From Nocardia miyunensis NBRC 108239 (lineage in GTDB: Bacteria; Actinomycetota; Actinomycetes; Mycobacteriales; Mycobacteriaceae): 64,000 bases of DNA. The position numbers were made by a program, and so were the translations under genes. The notes beneath the pieces were generated by a model. The model searched no databases and was not told the origin of the DNA. It was given only the letters and a program-made list of their open reading frames with translations. Where the stretch lies: NCBI RefSeq assembly GCF_001613065.1, contig NZ_BDBQ01000029.1, positions 62,001 through 126,000 on the forward strand, read 5' to 3'. This document shows, one piece after another, positions 8,794 through 17,175 of the stretch (position 1 is its first letter; the number at the start of each line of letters is the position of its first letter).

Positions 8794-9426
8794 ATGGTCG
8801 CCGTGGCCGGAAGAACTGCTGGTAAGAACGGTAAGCGGGTGCGCCTGAGCCCCGACGAACGCCGTCGTCAGCTGATCACCCTGGGCACCCGGATGCTGCG
8901 CGAGCGCGCGCTGGAGGATATCTCCATCGGCGAGGTCGCCGAACAGGCCGGGATCTCCCGCGGCCTGCTGTTCCACTACTTCTCCTCCAAACAGGAATTC
9001 CAGCTGGCGATCGTGGCCAACGCGAACGCCGAACTGCTCACCCGGACCGAACCGGACCGCAATCTCCCGCTGGGCGACATGCTGCGCGATGCCGTGCGCC
9101 GCTACGTGGACTACGTCAGCGAGAACCGCACCTCGTATCTGGCCCTGCTGCGTCGTCCCGCCGGCACCGAACTCATGGCCCTGGTCGACGCGACCCGCGG
9201 CGCGCAGGCCGACCGCATCATGGCCGAGATCCCGCTGCCCCCGGATCATCCGGACCGGCCGCGGCTGGAACTCGCCGTGCGCGGCTGGATCGCCTTCGTC
9301 GAGGAGGTCACGCTGAGCTGGCTCACCGCCGAGACCGTCACTCGCGAGCAGTTGATCGACATGCTCGTCGAATCACTGCCCGGACTCGCCGCCGATCCGT
9401 CGCTGATCGCCCTGCTGCGCAACTGA
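8794..9426 (+). CDS. TetR/AcrR-family transcriptional regulator
   Basis: One-component repressor, 210 aa. After a basic N-terminal tail, the TetR helix-turn-helix is clear at about residues 25-70: RRQLITLGTRML, then SIGEVAEQAGISRGLLFHYFSSKQEF. The C-terminal ligand domain is unassigned. It is transcribed away from the monooxygenase-SDR-esterase operon and probably controls it from the GTCAA-N5-TTGAC element in the 60-bp gap. An alternative GTG start four codons downstream (8803) is possible; neither has a strong ribosome site. Confidence 0.9.
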   Translation: MVAVAGRTAGKNGKRVRLSPDERRRQLITLGTRMLRERALEDISIGEVAEQAGISRGLLFHYFSSKQEFQLAIVANANAELLTRTEPDRNLPLGDMLRDAVRRYVDYVSENRTSYLALLRRPAGTELMALVDATRGAQADRIMAEIPLPPDHPDRPRLELAVRGWIAFVEEVTLSWLTAETVTREQLIDMLVESLPGLAADPSLIALLRN

Positions 9427-9450
9427 ATCCGGGCCGGAGCGGTCGGGCGT

Positions 9451-11055
9451 TCAGGTGTCGTACTCGTATCCCGCGCGGTCGAATCGAGGCAGTGAGATCG
9501 CGGTGAGCACCGCCGCGAGCAGAATCATGACGGCCGAAACCAGCAGCGCCACATCGAGTCCGCGATGGAACGCCGCGTAGGTGGCCGTGATGACCTTGTC
9601 GACGATGGGCCCGTACGCCGCCGAGGCGGCCTGATCACCGCCCGCGGGGACGTTGCCGGTCTCGATCGCGTCGATCACGATGGCCTGGAAATTGGCCGGG
9701 ACCTGCAACTGGTTCAGCCGAGAGGTCAAGTCCGAGTTGAGGAACGAGTTGACCAGCGACCCCAGGACCGCGACGCCGACGACCGCGCCGACCTGCCGCA
9801 TCGTGTTGGTGGCCGCGGCCGCCATGCCCGAATGTTCGGCGGGAACACCGGACAGCACCGCCGAGGTCAGCGGCACCACCGCGATGCCGAAGCCGATCCC
9901 GGCGAGCGTCAGGGACAGCGCCAGCGGCGTGAAATGCACGGTGACGCCTAGGAATTCGCGAGTCAGCAGAATTCCCGCACCGCCGAGCAGACAACCGGCG
10001 ATCATCGGCGTGCGCGAACCGCGCGAGGCCACCCAGAATCCGGAGATCAGCGAGCCCACGATGATGGCCACCGCCATCGGCGCGAAGACAGCCGCGATCC
10101 GCCAGCCCGAATAACCCACCACCTCCTGCAGGTACAGCGCGGTGAAGAAGAAGATCGAGAAGATGCCGAAGTACACCGCGAACGCGACGATCAGCGCGCT
10201 GCGCACCAACGGCCTTCGCAGATAGGCGAAGTCGAACATCGGATTGCGAGCTCTGGTCTCCGCCACCAGGAATCCCACTCCGGCCACACCGCCCACGACG
10301 AACAGCGTGATCACCGAGGCCGCGCGGTAGCCGACCTGCTCACCGGAGATGCCCGCGTAGATCACGCACGCGAGAAACGTTGCGCCCAGGATGAATCCGG
10401 GCACGTCGACCGGGCCCGGCTGCGGGTCGGCGCTCTCGGGAACGTAGCGCAGCGCGGCGGCCAGCACGACCACGCCGATGATCAGGTTGAACCAGAACAC
10501 CGATCGCCAGCCGAACGCGCCGACCAGCAGGCCACCGACGACGGGCCCGGCGGCCAGCGCCAGCCCGGACACCGCCGCCCACGCGCCCAGCGCCTTGGCC
10601 CGCGCGCGGCGATCGGGATAGATGTGCCGGATCACCGACAGCGTCCCGGGTTCGGACGCGGCCGCGCCCACACCCATCACCCCGCGCCCGGCGATTAGCA
10701 CCGCCACCGATCCGGCCAGCGCCGAAATCACCGATCCCGCACAGAAGATCACCAGTCCGGCGATCATCACCCGTTTGCGGCCCCACCGGTCGCCGAGTGA
10801 TCCCGCGGTCAGCATCAGGCTGGCGAAGACCAGGGTGTAGGCGTTGACCACCCATTGCAGCGACACCACCCCGGCGTGCACATCGGACTGGATGTTGCCG
10901 AGGGTGACGCTGACGATCGTGGTGTCCAGGAACGTCACGAACAGCACCGCGGTCACGATGGCCAGCGCGACCCGCGGCCGCTCTGCTCCGCCGCGCACCG
11001 GATCCCGCGATATCACGATGCGCCACAACGATTTCGGCGCGTCCGAGGAGGCCAT
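9451..11055 (-). CDS. MFS transporter, DHA2 (EmrB/QacA) drug-efflux type
   Basis: Proton-driven exporter of the 14-helix drug:H+ antiporter family, 534 aa, inner membrane. The DHA2 signature LDTTIVSVTLGNIQSD follows helix 1, GDRWGRKRV is the helix 2-3 loop motif A, and further hydrophobic segments run to near the C terminus. A longer loop with little hydrophobicity (residues about 440-490) precedes the last helix, as is typical. It converges on the TetR gene, with 24 bp between the stops. The start at 11055 lies 7 bp after the stop of the MTB12-like gene, so the two may be cotranscribed. Substrate unknown. Confidence 0.92.
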   Translation of the reverse strand: MASSDAPKSLWRIVISRDPVRGGAERPRVALAIVTAVLFVTFLDTTIVSVTLGNIQSDVHAGVVSLQWVVNAYTLVFASLMLTAGSLGDRWGRKRVMIAGLVIFCAGSVISALAGSVAVLIAGRGVMGVGAAASEPGTLSVIRHIYPDRRARAKALGAWAAVSGLALAAGPVVGGLLVGAFGWRSVFWFNLIIGVVVLAAALRYVPESADPQPGPVDVPGFILGATFLACVIYAGISGEQVGYRAASVITLFVVGGVAGVGFLVAETRARNPMFDFAYLRRPLVRSALIVAFAVYFGIFSIFFFTALYLQEVVGYSGWRIAAVFAPMAVAIIVGSLISGFWVASRGSRTPMIAGCLLGGAGILLTREFLGVTVHFTPLALSLTLAGIGFGIAVVPLTSAVLSGVPAEHSGMAAAATNTMRQVGAVVGVAVLGSLVNSFLNSDLTSRLNQLQVPANFQAIVIDAIETGNVPAGGDQAASAAYGPIVDKVITATYAAFHRGLDVALLVSAVMILLAAVLTAISLPRFDRAGYEYDT

Positions 11056-11062
11056 GTCCGGC

Positions 11063-11572
11063 TCAGGACGTCGGCGCGGGCGTTGGTGTCGCCGAGGCGG
11101 CGCACACCGGTGGCGGATTGCCCTCGAGGGTCAGCAGGGCGCAGAACGTCGCCGCGGTGACCTTCCAGGCGCCGCCGGTGCGGATCGCCGTACCGGACTG
11201 CCCGGCCAGCGCGGGTTTGCCGTTGAACAGGATGGTGAAGGTGACATCGGCGCGGTCGGTGCCCGAACTGGCCACGTTGGACACCGTCGCGGTGGTGCTC
11301 TTGGCCATCGAGGAGCCGGCCTGGGCCTTGATGGTGGCCGCGAAGGCCTCGCCGTTCTCCAGCAGGGCGATCTTCTCGTCGGCGCTGGTGGATCCGTCGA
11401 AGAATCGCTGGTACGTGGTGGTGACGGCCTGGGTCACCGTGGGTTGGCGACTGGTGGAAGGAGTACCGCCGGATTTGTTGTCCGCCCCGCCGCATGCGGC
11501 GGTGGTGGTGGTCAACAGCGCGGCCAGCGCACCGGCGGTGAATACGCGCGCCACGATCGTCCGATTGAACAT
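11063..11572 (-). CDS. Secreted lipoprotein with low-molecular-weight antigen MTB12-like domain
   Basis: Exported protein of 169 aa. The start at 11572 is preceded by GAGGGAGG at 7 nt; an upstream in-frame start at 11605 is less likely. A signal peptide with a 15-residue hydrophobic core ends at a lipobox-like TAAC with Cys27, followed by a Gly/Ser/Thr linker. The domain at about residues 45-155 (YQRFFDGSTSADEKIALLENG, then TFTILFNGKPAL, then WKVTAATFCALL) has the cystatin/NTF2-like pattern of mycobacterial MTB12-type antigens. The tail is Pro/Thr-rich. Function unknown; the lipobox is weak because Thr occupies the -3 position. Confidence 0.75.
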   Translation of the reverse strand: MFNRTIVARVFTAGALAALLTTTTAACGGADNKSGGTPSTSRQPTVTQAVTTTYQRFFDGSTSADEKIALLENGEAFAATIKAQAGSSMAKSTTATVSNVASSGTDRADVTFTILFNGKPALAGQSGTAIRTGGAWKVTAATFCALLTLEGNPPPVCAASATPTPAPTS

Positions 11573-11714
11573 GCCTGCGCCTCCCTCGGGTGGCCGCTCG
11601 AACAACCCAACTGAGATTACTCGTCCGAATCGACCGGTGGCCCCGGATCCGCGCCGAGGGTTACGACCTCGAAATCGGACAGAACCCCGGGCAACATATC
11701 GGCGAACTCAGCCG

Positions 11715-11734
11715 GATCCGGGACGTCCCGGATC
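11715..11734. terminator. Perfect 20-bp palindrome after the orphan binding-protein gene
   Basis: GATCCGGGAC at 11715-11724 is followed immediately by its reverse complement. It starts 3 bp beyond the minus-strand stop at 11738 and may act as a terminator or a protein-binding site. The rest of the 11573-11737 spacer shows nothing else. Confidence 0.4.
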
Positions 11735-11737
11735 GCC

Positions 11738-12730
11738 CTAGAGGTCGTGCTCGTCCAGCCAGCCGCGGGCCAGGTCGGCGGCCGAGGCGTTCTCGTCGCG
11801 CAGACGGCGGATCAGGGTGGTCAGATCATCGGTGGTGAGCTCGCCCGCGACGTAGTTCAGCTTCTTGATCTGGGTTCCGGTCAGTGATCCCTGCCGGAAC
11901 AGCGGGACGATGTTCTGCGCGCGGAACGCGTAGTCCGGATCGGCGGCCACGACCAGATCCCCGGGACCGTCCGGCAGCAGCGTCGCCGGAGCGGTCAGCA
12001 CTCCGGCCTGAACCCGCCCGCCCCGCAACGCGTTTCGCAGCGACGTGTCGCTCCGGTAGATCGTGTAGTGAGGGATATCGCAGCCGTAGACCTGCCGCAG
12101 CGGGATCAGCACGTCCCGCTGCGGGTCCGGCGCGGGACGCAGCGGATCCAGTTCGCTGCCCACGGCGATGCCCACCGACAGCTCGCCGCAGTGCGCGGCC
12201 AGATCCTTCAGCGAGTGCGGGACGCGGGCGGCCTCGGCGGCGGACAGCACGAAATCCGGGCGCAGATCGGTGCCGTCGGCGATATCGGATATCACGAGCC
12301 CCTCGGGCAGCGCCCGGCTCAGCGCATCCGACACCGAGGAGCCGGGGGCGGGCTGCGCGGTCGTCGTTCCGGTCGACTCGCTCGCCTGTTCCGCGGCCGA
12401 CTCCGGATCGGGGATGCGCGCGGTCGACCGGGCGTCCAGCGTGGTGAGCAGATCGCCGCTGTCGTCGCCGACCAGCGTCACCCGATCCGCGTCCAGGGCC
12501 GCCAGATAGTCTCCGCGACCGCCCAGCTGCGCGGACACTGCCGTGTGCGCGCCGGTGCGGGCCAGCGCTCCGGCGTAGATCTCGGCAATCAGATCAGACT
12601 GCGCGGAACTGCCCGCGCCCACCGTGATCGTCCCGCCGGACTCGCTGTGCGAACACGAGACGACCAGCGTCAACGTCGTCACGGCGAGCACCGCGCGAGC
12701 CGCCGTTCGCAGCGACGCTGCCAATTCCAT
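11738..12730 (-). CDS. Orphan osmoprotectant (glycine betaine/choline) substrate-binding lipoprotein, OpuAC-like
   Basis: Type II periplasmic-binding-fold protein of 330 aa with a lipoprotein signal (lipobox VVSC, Cys26). TITVGAGSSAQSDLIAEIYAGALARTG matches the opening of ProX/OsmF-type proteins, and DYAFRAQNIVPLFRQGSL near the C terminus matches HNFAAQNVVPVLNAKK in the divergent paralogue. A Ser/Thr/Gln-rich insert (about residues 90-120) is unusual. The region where ligand-caging residues are expected differs from the paralogue, so specificity may differ. It is not cotranscribed with transporter genes and may feed the OpuC system encoded on the other strand. Start ATG at 12730; a longer open frame upstream is out of character for a signal peptide. 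Confidence 0.82.
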   Translation of the reverse strand: MELAASLRTAARAVLAVTTLTLVVSCSHSESGGTITVGAGSSAQSDLIAEIYAGALARTGAHTAVSAQLGGRGDYLAALDADRVTLVGDDSGDLLTTLDARSTARIPDPESAAEQASESTGTTTAQPAPGSSVSDALSRALPEGLVISDIADGTDLRPDFVLSAAEAARVPHSLKDLAAHCGELSVGIAVGSELDPLRPAPDPQRDVLIPLRQVYGCDIPHYTIYRSDTSLRNALRGGRVQAGVLTAPATLLPDGPGDLVVAADPDYAFRAQNIVPLFRQGSLTGTQIKKLNYVAGELTTDDLTTLIRRLRDENASAADLARGWLDEHDL

Positions 12731-12875
12731 CCGGCGACACCCACTCCCGTTCAGATAGTCAGATCGACACCCGGCTGCAAGGATGGACAACCAGATCGCG
12801 GCCGTCCCGACGACGAATGGTAGCCGGGCCGCGCCGCACCTCACCCGGCAGCGCCGGGCCCCCGGAAGGACAGCA

Positions 12876-13871
12876 GTGAAATCCACGATCATCCTCTCCG
12901 CGCGTCGGCGCGGACTTCGCCCCGCATTCACCGCCGTCCGATTCGTGGCCACGGCCGTTGCACTGGCCGCGGCGATGGCCCTGTCCGCCTGCGGCGGCAG
13001 TTCCGATCCGCTGGCCTCGGGATCGGGCGGCTGCACCGGTGACGCCAACAAGCTCACCGTCGGCTCGGCCAATTTCCCCGAGTCGGAGACCGTGGCCGAT
13101 GTGTACGCCGAGACGTTGCGCGCCAACGGTTTCACCGTCGACACCAAACTCAACATCGGCAGTCGCGAGGCGTACATCCCGGCGCTTCGCCAGTGCTCGA
13201 TCGGCGTGATCCCCGATTACACCGGCAATCTGCTGCAATACCTGGACAAGTCGACCACCGCGACCGATGCGGACGCGGTGAATCAGGCCCTGACCAAGGC
13301 GCTGGGCAACGATCTGGTCGCCGGTACGCCCGCACCGGGTGAGGATTCCGATGCGGTGGTGGTCACCCAGGAAACGGTGCAGAAGTGGAATCTGCACTCC
13401 ATCGCGGATCTGGCCGCGCATTCGGCCGAGGTGAGTTTCGGCGGGTCGCCGGAGTTCACCGAGCGCGCCGAGGGCCTGCCGGGCCTGAAAAAGCATTACA
13501 ACCTTGATATTCCGTCGAACAGATACGTCACGATCAGCGACGAGGGCGGGCCCGCGACGGTGCGCGCGCTGACGAGCGGACAGGTCACCGCGGCCGATAT
13601 CTTCACCACCTCCCCCGCCATCAAGGAGAACAACCTGGTGGTGCTCGCCGATCCGCAGCACAACTTCGCCGCGCAGAACGTCGTGCCGGTGCTGAACGCG
13701 AAGAAGAAGTCCGACAAGGCGCTGAAGGTGCTCGACGCGATCTCCGCGAAACTCACCACCGACCAGCTGATCGCGCTCAACGAGCAGGTGTCCGGGGCCG
13801 CCAAGGTCGAGCCGGCGTCCGCCGCGAAGTCGTGGGTCACCGCGCAGGGACTGGACAAGCCGATCGGATAG
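12876..13871 (+). CDS. Osmoprotectant ABC transporter substrate-binding lipoprotein (ProX/OpuCC-like)
   Basis: Extracellular receptor for glycine betaine, choline or carnitine, 331 aa, anchored by a lipobox LSAC (Cys39). The GTG start at 12876 lies 5 nt after GGAAGGA. The opening LTVGSANFPESETVADVYAETLRANG and the motif IGVIPDYTGNLLQYLD are typical of ProX/OpuCC; the aromatic residues used to cage quaternary amines cannot be confirmed by eye. It heads the set binding protein, ATPase, permease, permease, though a 304-bp repeat-bearing spacer separates it from the ATPase. The orphan paralogue is divergent, with 145 bp between the two starts. Confidence 0.92.
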   Translation: MKSTIILSARRRGLRPAFTAVRFVATAVALAAAMALSACGGSSDPLASGSGGCTGDANKLTVGSANFPESETVADVYAETLRANGFTVDTKLNIGSREAYIPALRQCSIGVIPDYTGNLLQYLDKSTTATDADAVNQALTKALGNDLVAGTPAPGEDSDAVVVTQETVQKWNLHSIADLAAHSAEVSFGGSPEFTERAEGLPGLKKHYNLDIPSNRYVTISDEGGPATVRALTSGQVTAADIFTTSPAIKENNLVVLADPQHNFAAQNVVPVLNAKKKSDKALKVLDAISAKLTTDQLIALNEQVSGAAKVEPASAAKSWVTAQGLDKPIG

Positions 13872-13965
13872 GCCTGCGGGTAAACGCGAATGCCGATGAG
13901 GGGCACCGTGAACAAGCATGAGAGCGAAGGGCCGACGCTGTGGCCGACGCGGCCGGAGTCCACTC
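13872..13965 (+). other. First part of the opuC spacer, no gene seen
   Basis: Sequence between the binding-protein stop and the first copy of the start-codon repeat. GGAG at 13955-13958 stands 7 nt before a GTG at 13966 and looks like the original ribosome site of the ATPase gene. No terminator was seen, so transcription can continue into the ATPase gene. Confidence 0.4.
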
Positions 13966-14175
13966 GTGAGCGACACGAACGGCCGACACGATGCACATCG
14001 CCCGGCTCGGAACCATATGTCGGCCAGGTGGACACGGCGCAAAGAGCCGTCAGTACATCGCGCAGCACCGCGCTGTCCGGCGGCGAGGTGCACTCGTGAG
14101 TGGGACACAGCGGAGAGAGCCGTGGCCACAGCGCACATCGCGCGGGGCGGAACCTAGCGGCAGCGGGATGCACTC
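13966..14175 (+). repeat. Two imperfect tandem copies of the start-codon repeat upstream of opuCA
   Basis: CACTCGTGAG occurs three times, at 13961, 14091 and 14171. The last two are within 14-bp identical blocks (TGCACTCGTGAGTG at 14089-14102 and 14169-14182), exactly 80 bp apart; the first is 130 bp upstream. Each unit also carries versions of GAGAGCCGT and CACATCGCGCGG, so the whole unit is repeated in diverged form. Every copy supplies a GTG that could start translation, and the third is the true start of the ATPase gene. Confidence 0.7.
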
Positions 14176-14179
14176 GTGA
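14096..14179 (+). CDS. Possible 27-aa leader peptide overlapping the opuCA start
   Basis: A GTG-initiated frame of 27 codons ends in TGA at 14177-14179, overlapping the opuCA GTG (14176) as GTGA, the arrangement used for termination-reinitiation coupling. The peptide has the pattern M-x-G-x-Q-R-x-E-P-x-x-Q, which recurs at the same positions in the 27-aa leader before htrA. Whether it is translated is unknown. Confidence 0.35.
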   Translation: MSGTQRREPWPQRTSRGAEPSGSGMHS

Positions 14180-15324
14180 GTGAGATCGAATTCAGCGGCG
14201 TGGGCAAGACCTATCCGGACGGCACGACCGCTGTCTCGGATCTGGATCTGCGGATCGAATCCGGGTCGTTCACCGTGTTCGTGGGGCCGTCCGGCTGCGG
14301 CAAGACCACCTCGATGCGGATGATCAACCGAATGATCGTGCCGACCACGGGCACGATAACCGTTGCAGGACAGGATATTTCGACGGTCGATCCGGTGCGG
14401 CTGCGATTGGGCATCGGCTACGTCATCCAGAACGCCGGACTGCTGCCGCACCGCACGGTGCTCGACAATGTGGCCACGGTCCCGGTGCTGCGCGGGCAAT
14501 CCCGCCGCGCCGCGCGCCGGGCCGCGCTCGAGGTGCTCGATCGCGTCGGGCTGGATCGCGCTCTGGCGAGCCGATATCCGGCGCAGCTGTCCGGCGGTCA
14601 GCAGCAGCGGGTGGGCGTGGCACGGGCGCTGGCCGCCGATCCGCCGATCCTGCTGATGGACGAGCCGTTCAGCGCCGTGGATCCGGTGGTGCGCGAGGAG
14701 TTGCAGGCGGAAATGCAGCGGTTGCAGGCGGATCTGCACAAGACGATCGTCTTCGTCACGCACGATATCGACGAGGCGATCAAGCTCGGCGACCGCATCG
14801 CGGTCTTCGGCCGCGGCGGCGTTCTGCAGCAATATGATTCGCCGCAGCGGGTGCTGGCCGCGCCCGCGACCGATTTCGTGGCCGACTTCGCCGGGCGCGA
14901 CCGGGGCTATCGCGGACTGTCCTTCCGCGCCGCCGATGGCGTTGTGCTGCACGAGATTCGGACCGCGACCGGGTCGGAGGTCGCCGAGCTCCGGCTCGAC
15001 GCCGGGGAATGGGTTCTGGTGGTGGGCGATTCGCGCCGTCCGATCGGCTGGGTGGACGTCACCGGCGTCGAGCGCGTCCGCGCGGGGCATCCCCTGGCCG
15101 AGAGCATGTCCGCGGGCGGCTCGCTGTTCTCCCCCGGCGGCGATCTGCGTCAGGCACTGGATGCGGCGATCTCCTCGCCGTCGGGAATCGGTGTGGCCGT
15201 CGATGATTCGGGCGCCGTGACCGGCGGGCTGCTGGCCACCGAGGTCATCGAGCGGCTGGCCGCGCAACGTTCCGAGGAGGACGCCGCGCGCAATCGCCAC
15301 TTCTTCGAACAGGAGCGGGCGTGA
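14176..15324 (+). CDS. opuCA: Osmoprotectant ABC transporter ATP-binding protein (OpuCA/ProV-like)
   Basis: Cytosolic ATPase of the glycine betaine/choline importer, 382 aa. Walker A is GPSGCGKTTS, the Q-loop lies in YVIQNAGL, the signature is LSGGQQQR, Walker B is ILLMDEPFSA, and the H-loop is in FVTHDIDEA. The C-terminal 130 residues resemble a degraded CBS pair as in OpuCA, a region that senses ionic strength in characterised homologues. The GTG start at 14176 is the third copy of a repeated CACTCGTGAG block, and the stop of a leader peptide overlaps it. The permease gene follows after 7 bp. Confidence 0.93.
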   Translation: MSEIEFSGVGKTYPDGTTAVSDLDLRIESGSFTVFVGPSGCGKTTSMRMINRMIVPTTGTITVAGQDISTVDPVRLRLGIGYVIQNAGLLPHRTVLDNVATVPVLRGQSRRAARRAALEVLDRVGLDRALASRYPAQLSGGQQQRVGVARALAADPPILLMDEPFSAVDPVVREELQAEMQRLQADLHKTIVFVTHDIDEAIKLGDRIAVFGRGGVLQQYDSPQRVLAAPATDFVADFAGRDRGYRGLSFRAADGVVLHEIRTATGSEVAELRLDAGEWVLVVGDSRRPIGWVDVTGVERVRAGHPLAESMSAGGSLFSPGGDLRQALDAAISSPSGIGVAVDDSGAVTGGLLATEVIERLAAQRSEEDAARNRHFFEQERA

Positions 15325-15331
15325 TGATCGG

Positions 15332-16015
15332 ATGAGATATCTGATCGACAACTTCGCCGAGATCGCCGGATTCGCGCGCACGCACCTGTATCTGGCGCTG
15401 ATCCCGCTGCTGATCGGACTGGTGATCGCGATCCCCGCGGGCGCGGCGGTGCGACGGGTGCCGTGGTTGCGCCGGATCACCATCACCGTCGCGAGCCTGG
15501 CCTTCACGATTCCGTCACTGGCGCTGCTGGTGATCATTCCGCCGCTGGCGGGCATCGCGACCATCGATCCGCTGAACGTGGTCATCGCGCTGAGCATCTA
15601 CTCGGTGGCGCTGCTGATCATCGCGGTACCCGCGGCGCTGGATTCGGTGCCCGCCGAGGTGCTCGATGCCTCCGACGCCATCGGGCACACCCGGCTGCGC
15701 CGCACTCTGACGGTCGAATTCCCTTTGGCCATACCGGTTTTCGTGGCCAATCTGCGGGTGGTGGCGGTCACCAACATCTCCATGGTCACCGTCGGCGCAC
15801 TGATCGGCGTCGGCGGGCTGGGCAAGCTGTTCACCCAGGGATATCAGCGCGACTACCCCGACGAGATCATCGCCGGAATCATCGTGGTACTGGTCCTGGC
15901 CCTGGTGGTCGACCGGGCGCTTTTCGTGCTCGGACGCTGGGCCACGCCGTGGTTGCGCGCGGAGCGGCCGAGCCTCGCGCAACGCCTGCGCCTTGTGAAA
16001 GGGGTTGGCGCATGA
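15332..16015 (+). CDS. opuCB: Osmoprotectant ABC transporter permease (OpuCB-like)
   Basis: Inner-membrane subunit of the betaine/choline importer, 227 aa with about five or six transmembrane helices. The cytoplasmic coupling loop carries EVLDASDAIGHTRLRRTLTVEFPLAIP, the EAA-type motif that contacts the ATPase, and VTVGALIGVGGLGKLFTQGYQ is the usual C-terminal signature of ProW/OpuCB proteins. Start ATG at 15332, 7 bp after the ATPase stop. It overlaps the next permease gene by 4 bp. Confidence 0.92.
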   Translation: MRYLIDNFAEIAGFARTHLYLALIPLLIGLVIAIPAGAAVRRVPWLRRITITVASLAFTIPSLALLVIIPPLAGIATIDPLNVVIALSIYSVALLIIAVPAALDSVPAEVLDASDAIGHTRLRRTLTVEFPLAIPVFVANLRVVAVTNISMVTVGALIGVGGLGKLFTQGYQRDYPDEIIAGIIVVLVLALVVDRALFVLGRWATPWLRAERPSLAQRLRLVKGVGA

Positions 16016-16704
16016 ACCTTTTCATCGACGCCTGGCACTACTTCACCACCGCGGCGAACTGGGGCGGCCCGGCCGGAATCGGGAATCGGCTGCTACAGCA
16101 CCTGTGGTACAGCTTCCTGGCGATCGCGATCTCGGCGGCGATCGCGGTGCCGATCGGACTGCTGATCGGGCACAGCCGCCGCGGCGGCGGCCTCGTCGTC
16201 GGCTTCGCCAATGCGATGCGCGCGCTGCCGACGCTCGGTGTGCTGACCGTCGTGGTGCTGGGTCTGGGACTGGGCTTGCTGCCGCCGCTGCTGGCGCTGC
16301 TCACCGTCGGCATTCCGCCGCTGCTCGCGGGGACGTACGCGGGTATCGCGAACGTCGACCCGACCGTGGTGGACGCCTCCCGCGCGATGGGGATGACCGA
16401 ACGTCAGGTGCTGCTGCACGTGGAGACGCCCAATGCGATGCCGGTCCTGCTCACCGGATTGCGTTCGGCCACACTGCAAGTGGTGGCGACCGCGACCATC
16501 GCCGCGTACGTGAACCTGGGCGGGCTGGGCCGCTACATCTTCGACGGCATCAGCCTATACAAATACGACCGGGTGTTGGTCGGCGCGCTGCTGGTGGCCG
16601 CGCTCGCGCTGACGCTGGACGCACTGCTCGCCCTCGCGGTGTGGGCAAGCACACCGGGCACGGGCCGATTGCGCCGTGGCGCAACGGTTCCCAGCGCGCG
16701 GTGA
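16012..16704 (+). CDS. opuCD: Osmoprotectant ABC transporter permease (OpuCD-like)
   Basis: Second permease of the importer, 230 aa. The ATG at 16012 overlaps the opuCB stop as ATGA, so the subunits are translationally coupled in a 1:1 ratio. The EAA-type loop reads VVDASRAMGMTERQVLLHVETPNAMP, and YVNLGGLGRYIFDGISLYKYDRVLVGAL is the conserved C-terminal block. Five to six hydrophobic segments are seen. Although an open frame extends upstream to 15463, that part is a shadow of opuCB in another frame. This gene ends the transporter operon and converges on the VOC gene, with 9 bp between the stops. Confidence 0.92.
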   Translation: MNLFIDAWHYFTTAANWGGPAGIGNRLLQHLWYSFLAIAISAAIAVPIGLLIGHSRRGGGLVVGFANAMRALPTLGVLTVVVLGLGLGLLPPLLALLTVGIPPLLAGTYAGIANVDPTVVDASRAMGMTERQVLLHVETPNAMPVLLTGLRSATLQVVATATIAAYVNLGGLGRYIFDGISLYKYDRVLVGALLVAALALTLDALLALAVWASTPGTGRLRRGATVPSAR

Positions 16705-16713
16705 CCGGCTGCC

Positions 16714-17112
16714 CTACTGGAGATTCAGCTGCCAGGAGACGCCGTACCGGTCGTTGACCCAGCCGAACCGCTTGCTGAAGCCGTACTCGCCCAACGGCAT
16801 CAGCTCCCCGCCGCCCTCGGACAACGCCGCGTAGAGCCGCTCGAGTTCCGCATTCGAGGAGCATTCGACGAACAGCGACATCGACGGGGTGAAACCGAAT
16901 TCGTGATGGACGAAGCTGTCGATACAGCTGAACTGCTGACCGGCCAGCGCGAACACCGCACGTTTGACACTGCCCTCCGGTCCCGGCTCACCGGCGGCGT
17001 ACCGCTCGATCTCCAGCACCGCCCCGTCCTCGAACAGGCTCGTGTAGAAGGTCATGGCCGCCTCGGCGGCACCCTCGAACATCAGCTGCGTGGTGATTCT
17101 CTGATCCGCCAT
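16714..17112 (-). CDS. VOC-family protein (PhnB-like glyoxalase-fold)
   Basis: Small cytosolic protein of 132 aa with the PhnB/3-demethylubiquinone-methyltransferase-like form of the vicinal-oxygen-chelate fold. Visible features are the opening ITTQLMFEGAAEAAMTFYTSLF, the middle strand FALAGQQFSCIDS, and the C-terminal FGWVNDRYGVSWQLNL, all typical of YjdN/PhnB-like proteins. Metal ligands are not obvious, and many members lack known activity. The ATG at 17112 is preferred over extended upstream frames, which have no VOC similarity. It is not in an evident operon. Confidence 0.88.
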   Translation of the reverse strand: MADQRITTQLMFEGAAEAAMTFYTSLFEDGAVLEIERYAAGEPGPEGSVKRAVFALAGQQFSCIDSFVHHEFGFTPSMSLFVECSSNAELERLYAALSEGGGELMPLGEYGFSKRFGWVNDRYGVSWQLNLQ

Positions 17113-17175
17113 GGGCCCATCATGACATGTCAGCGAGCAATTCCGGCGCGATGACCGGTGTGCCCCGATCCTGAG

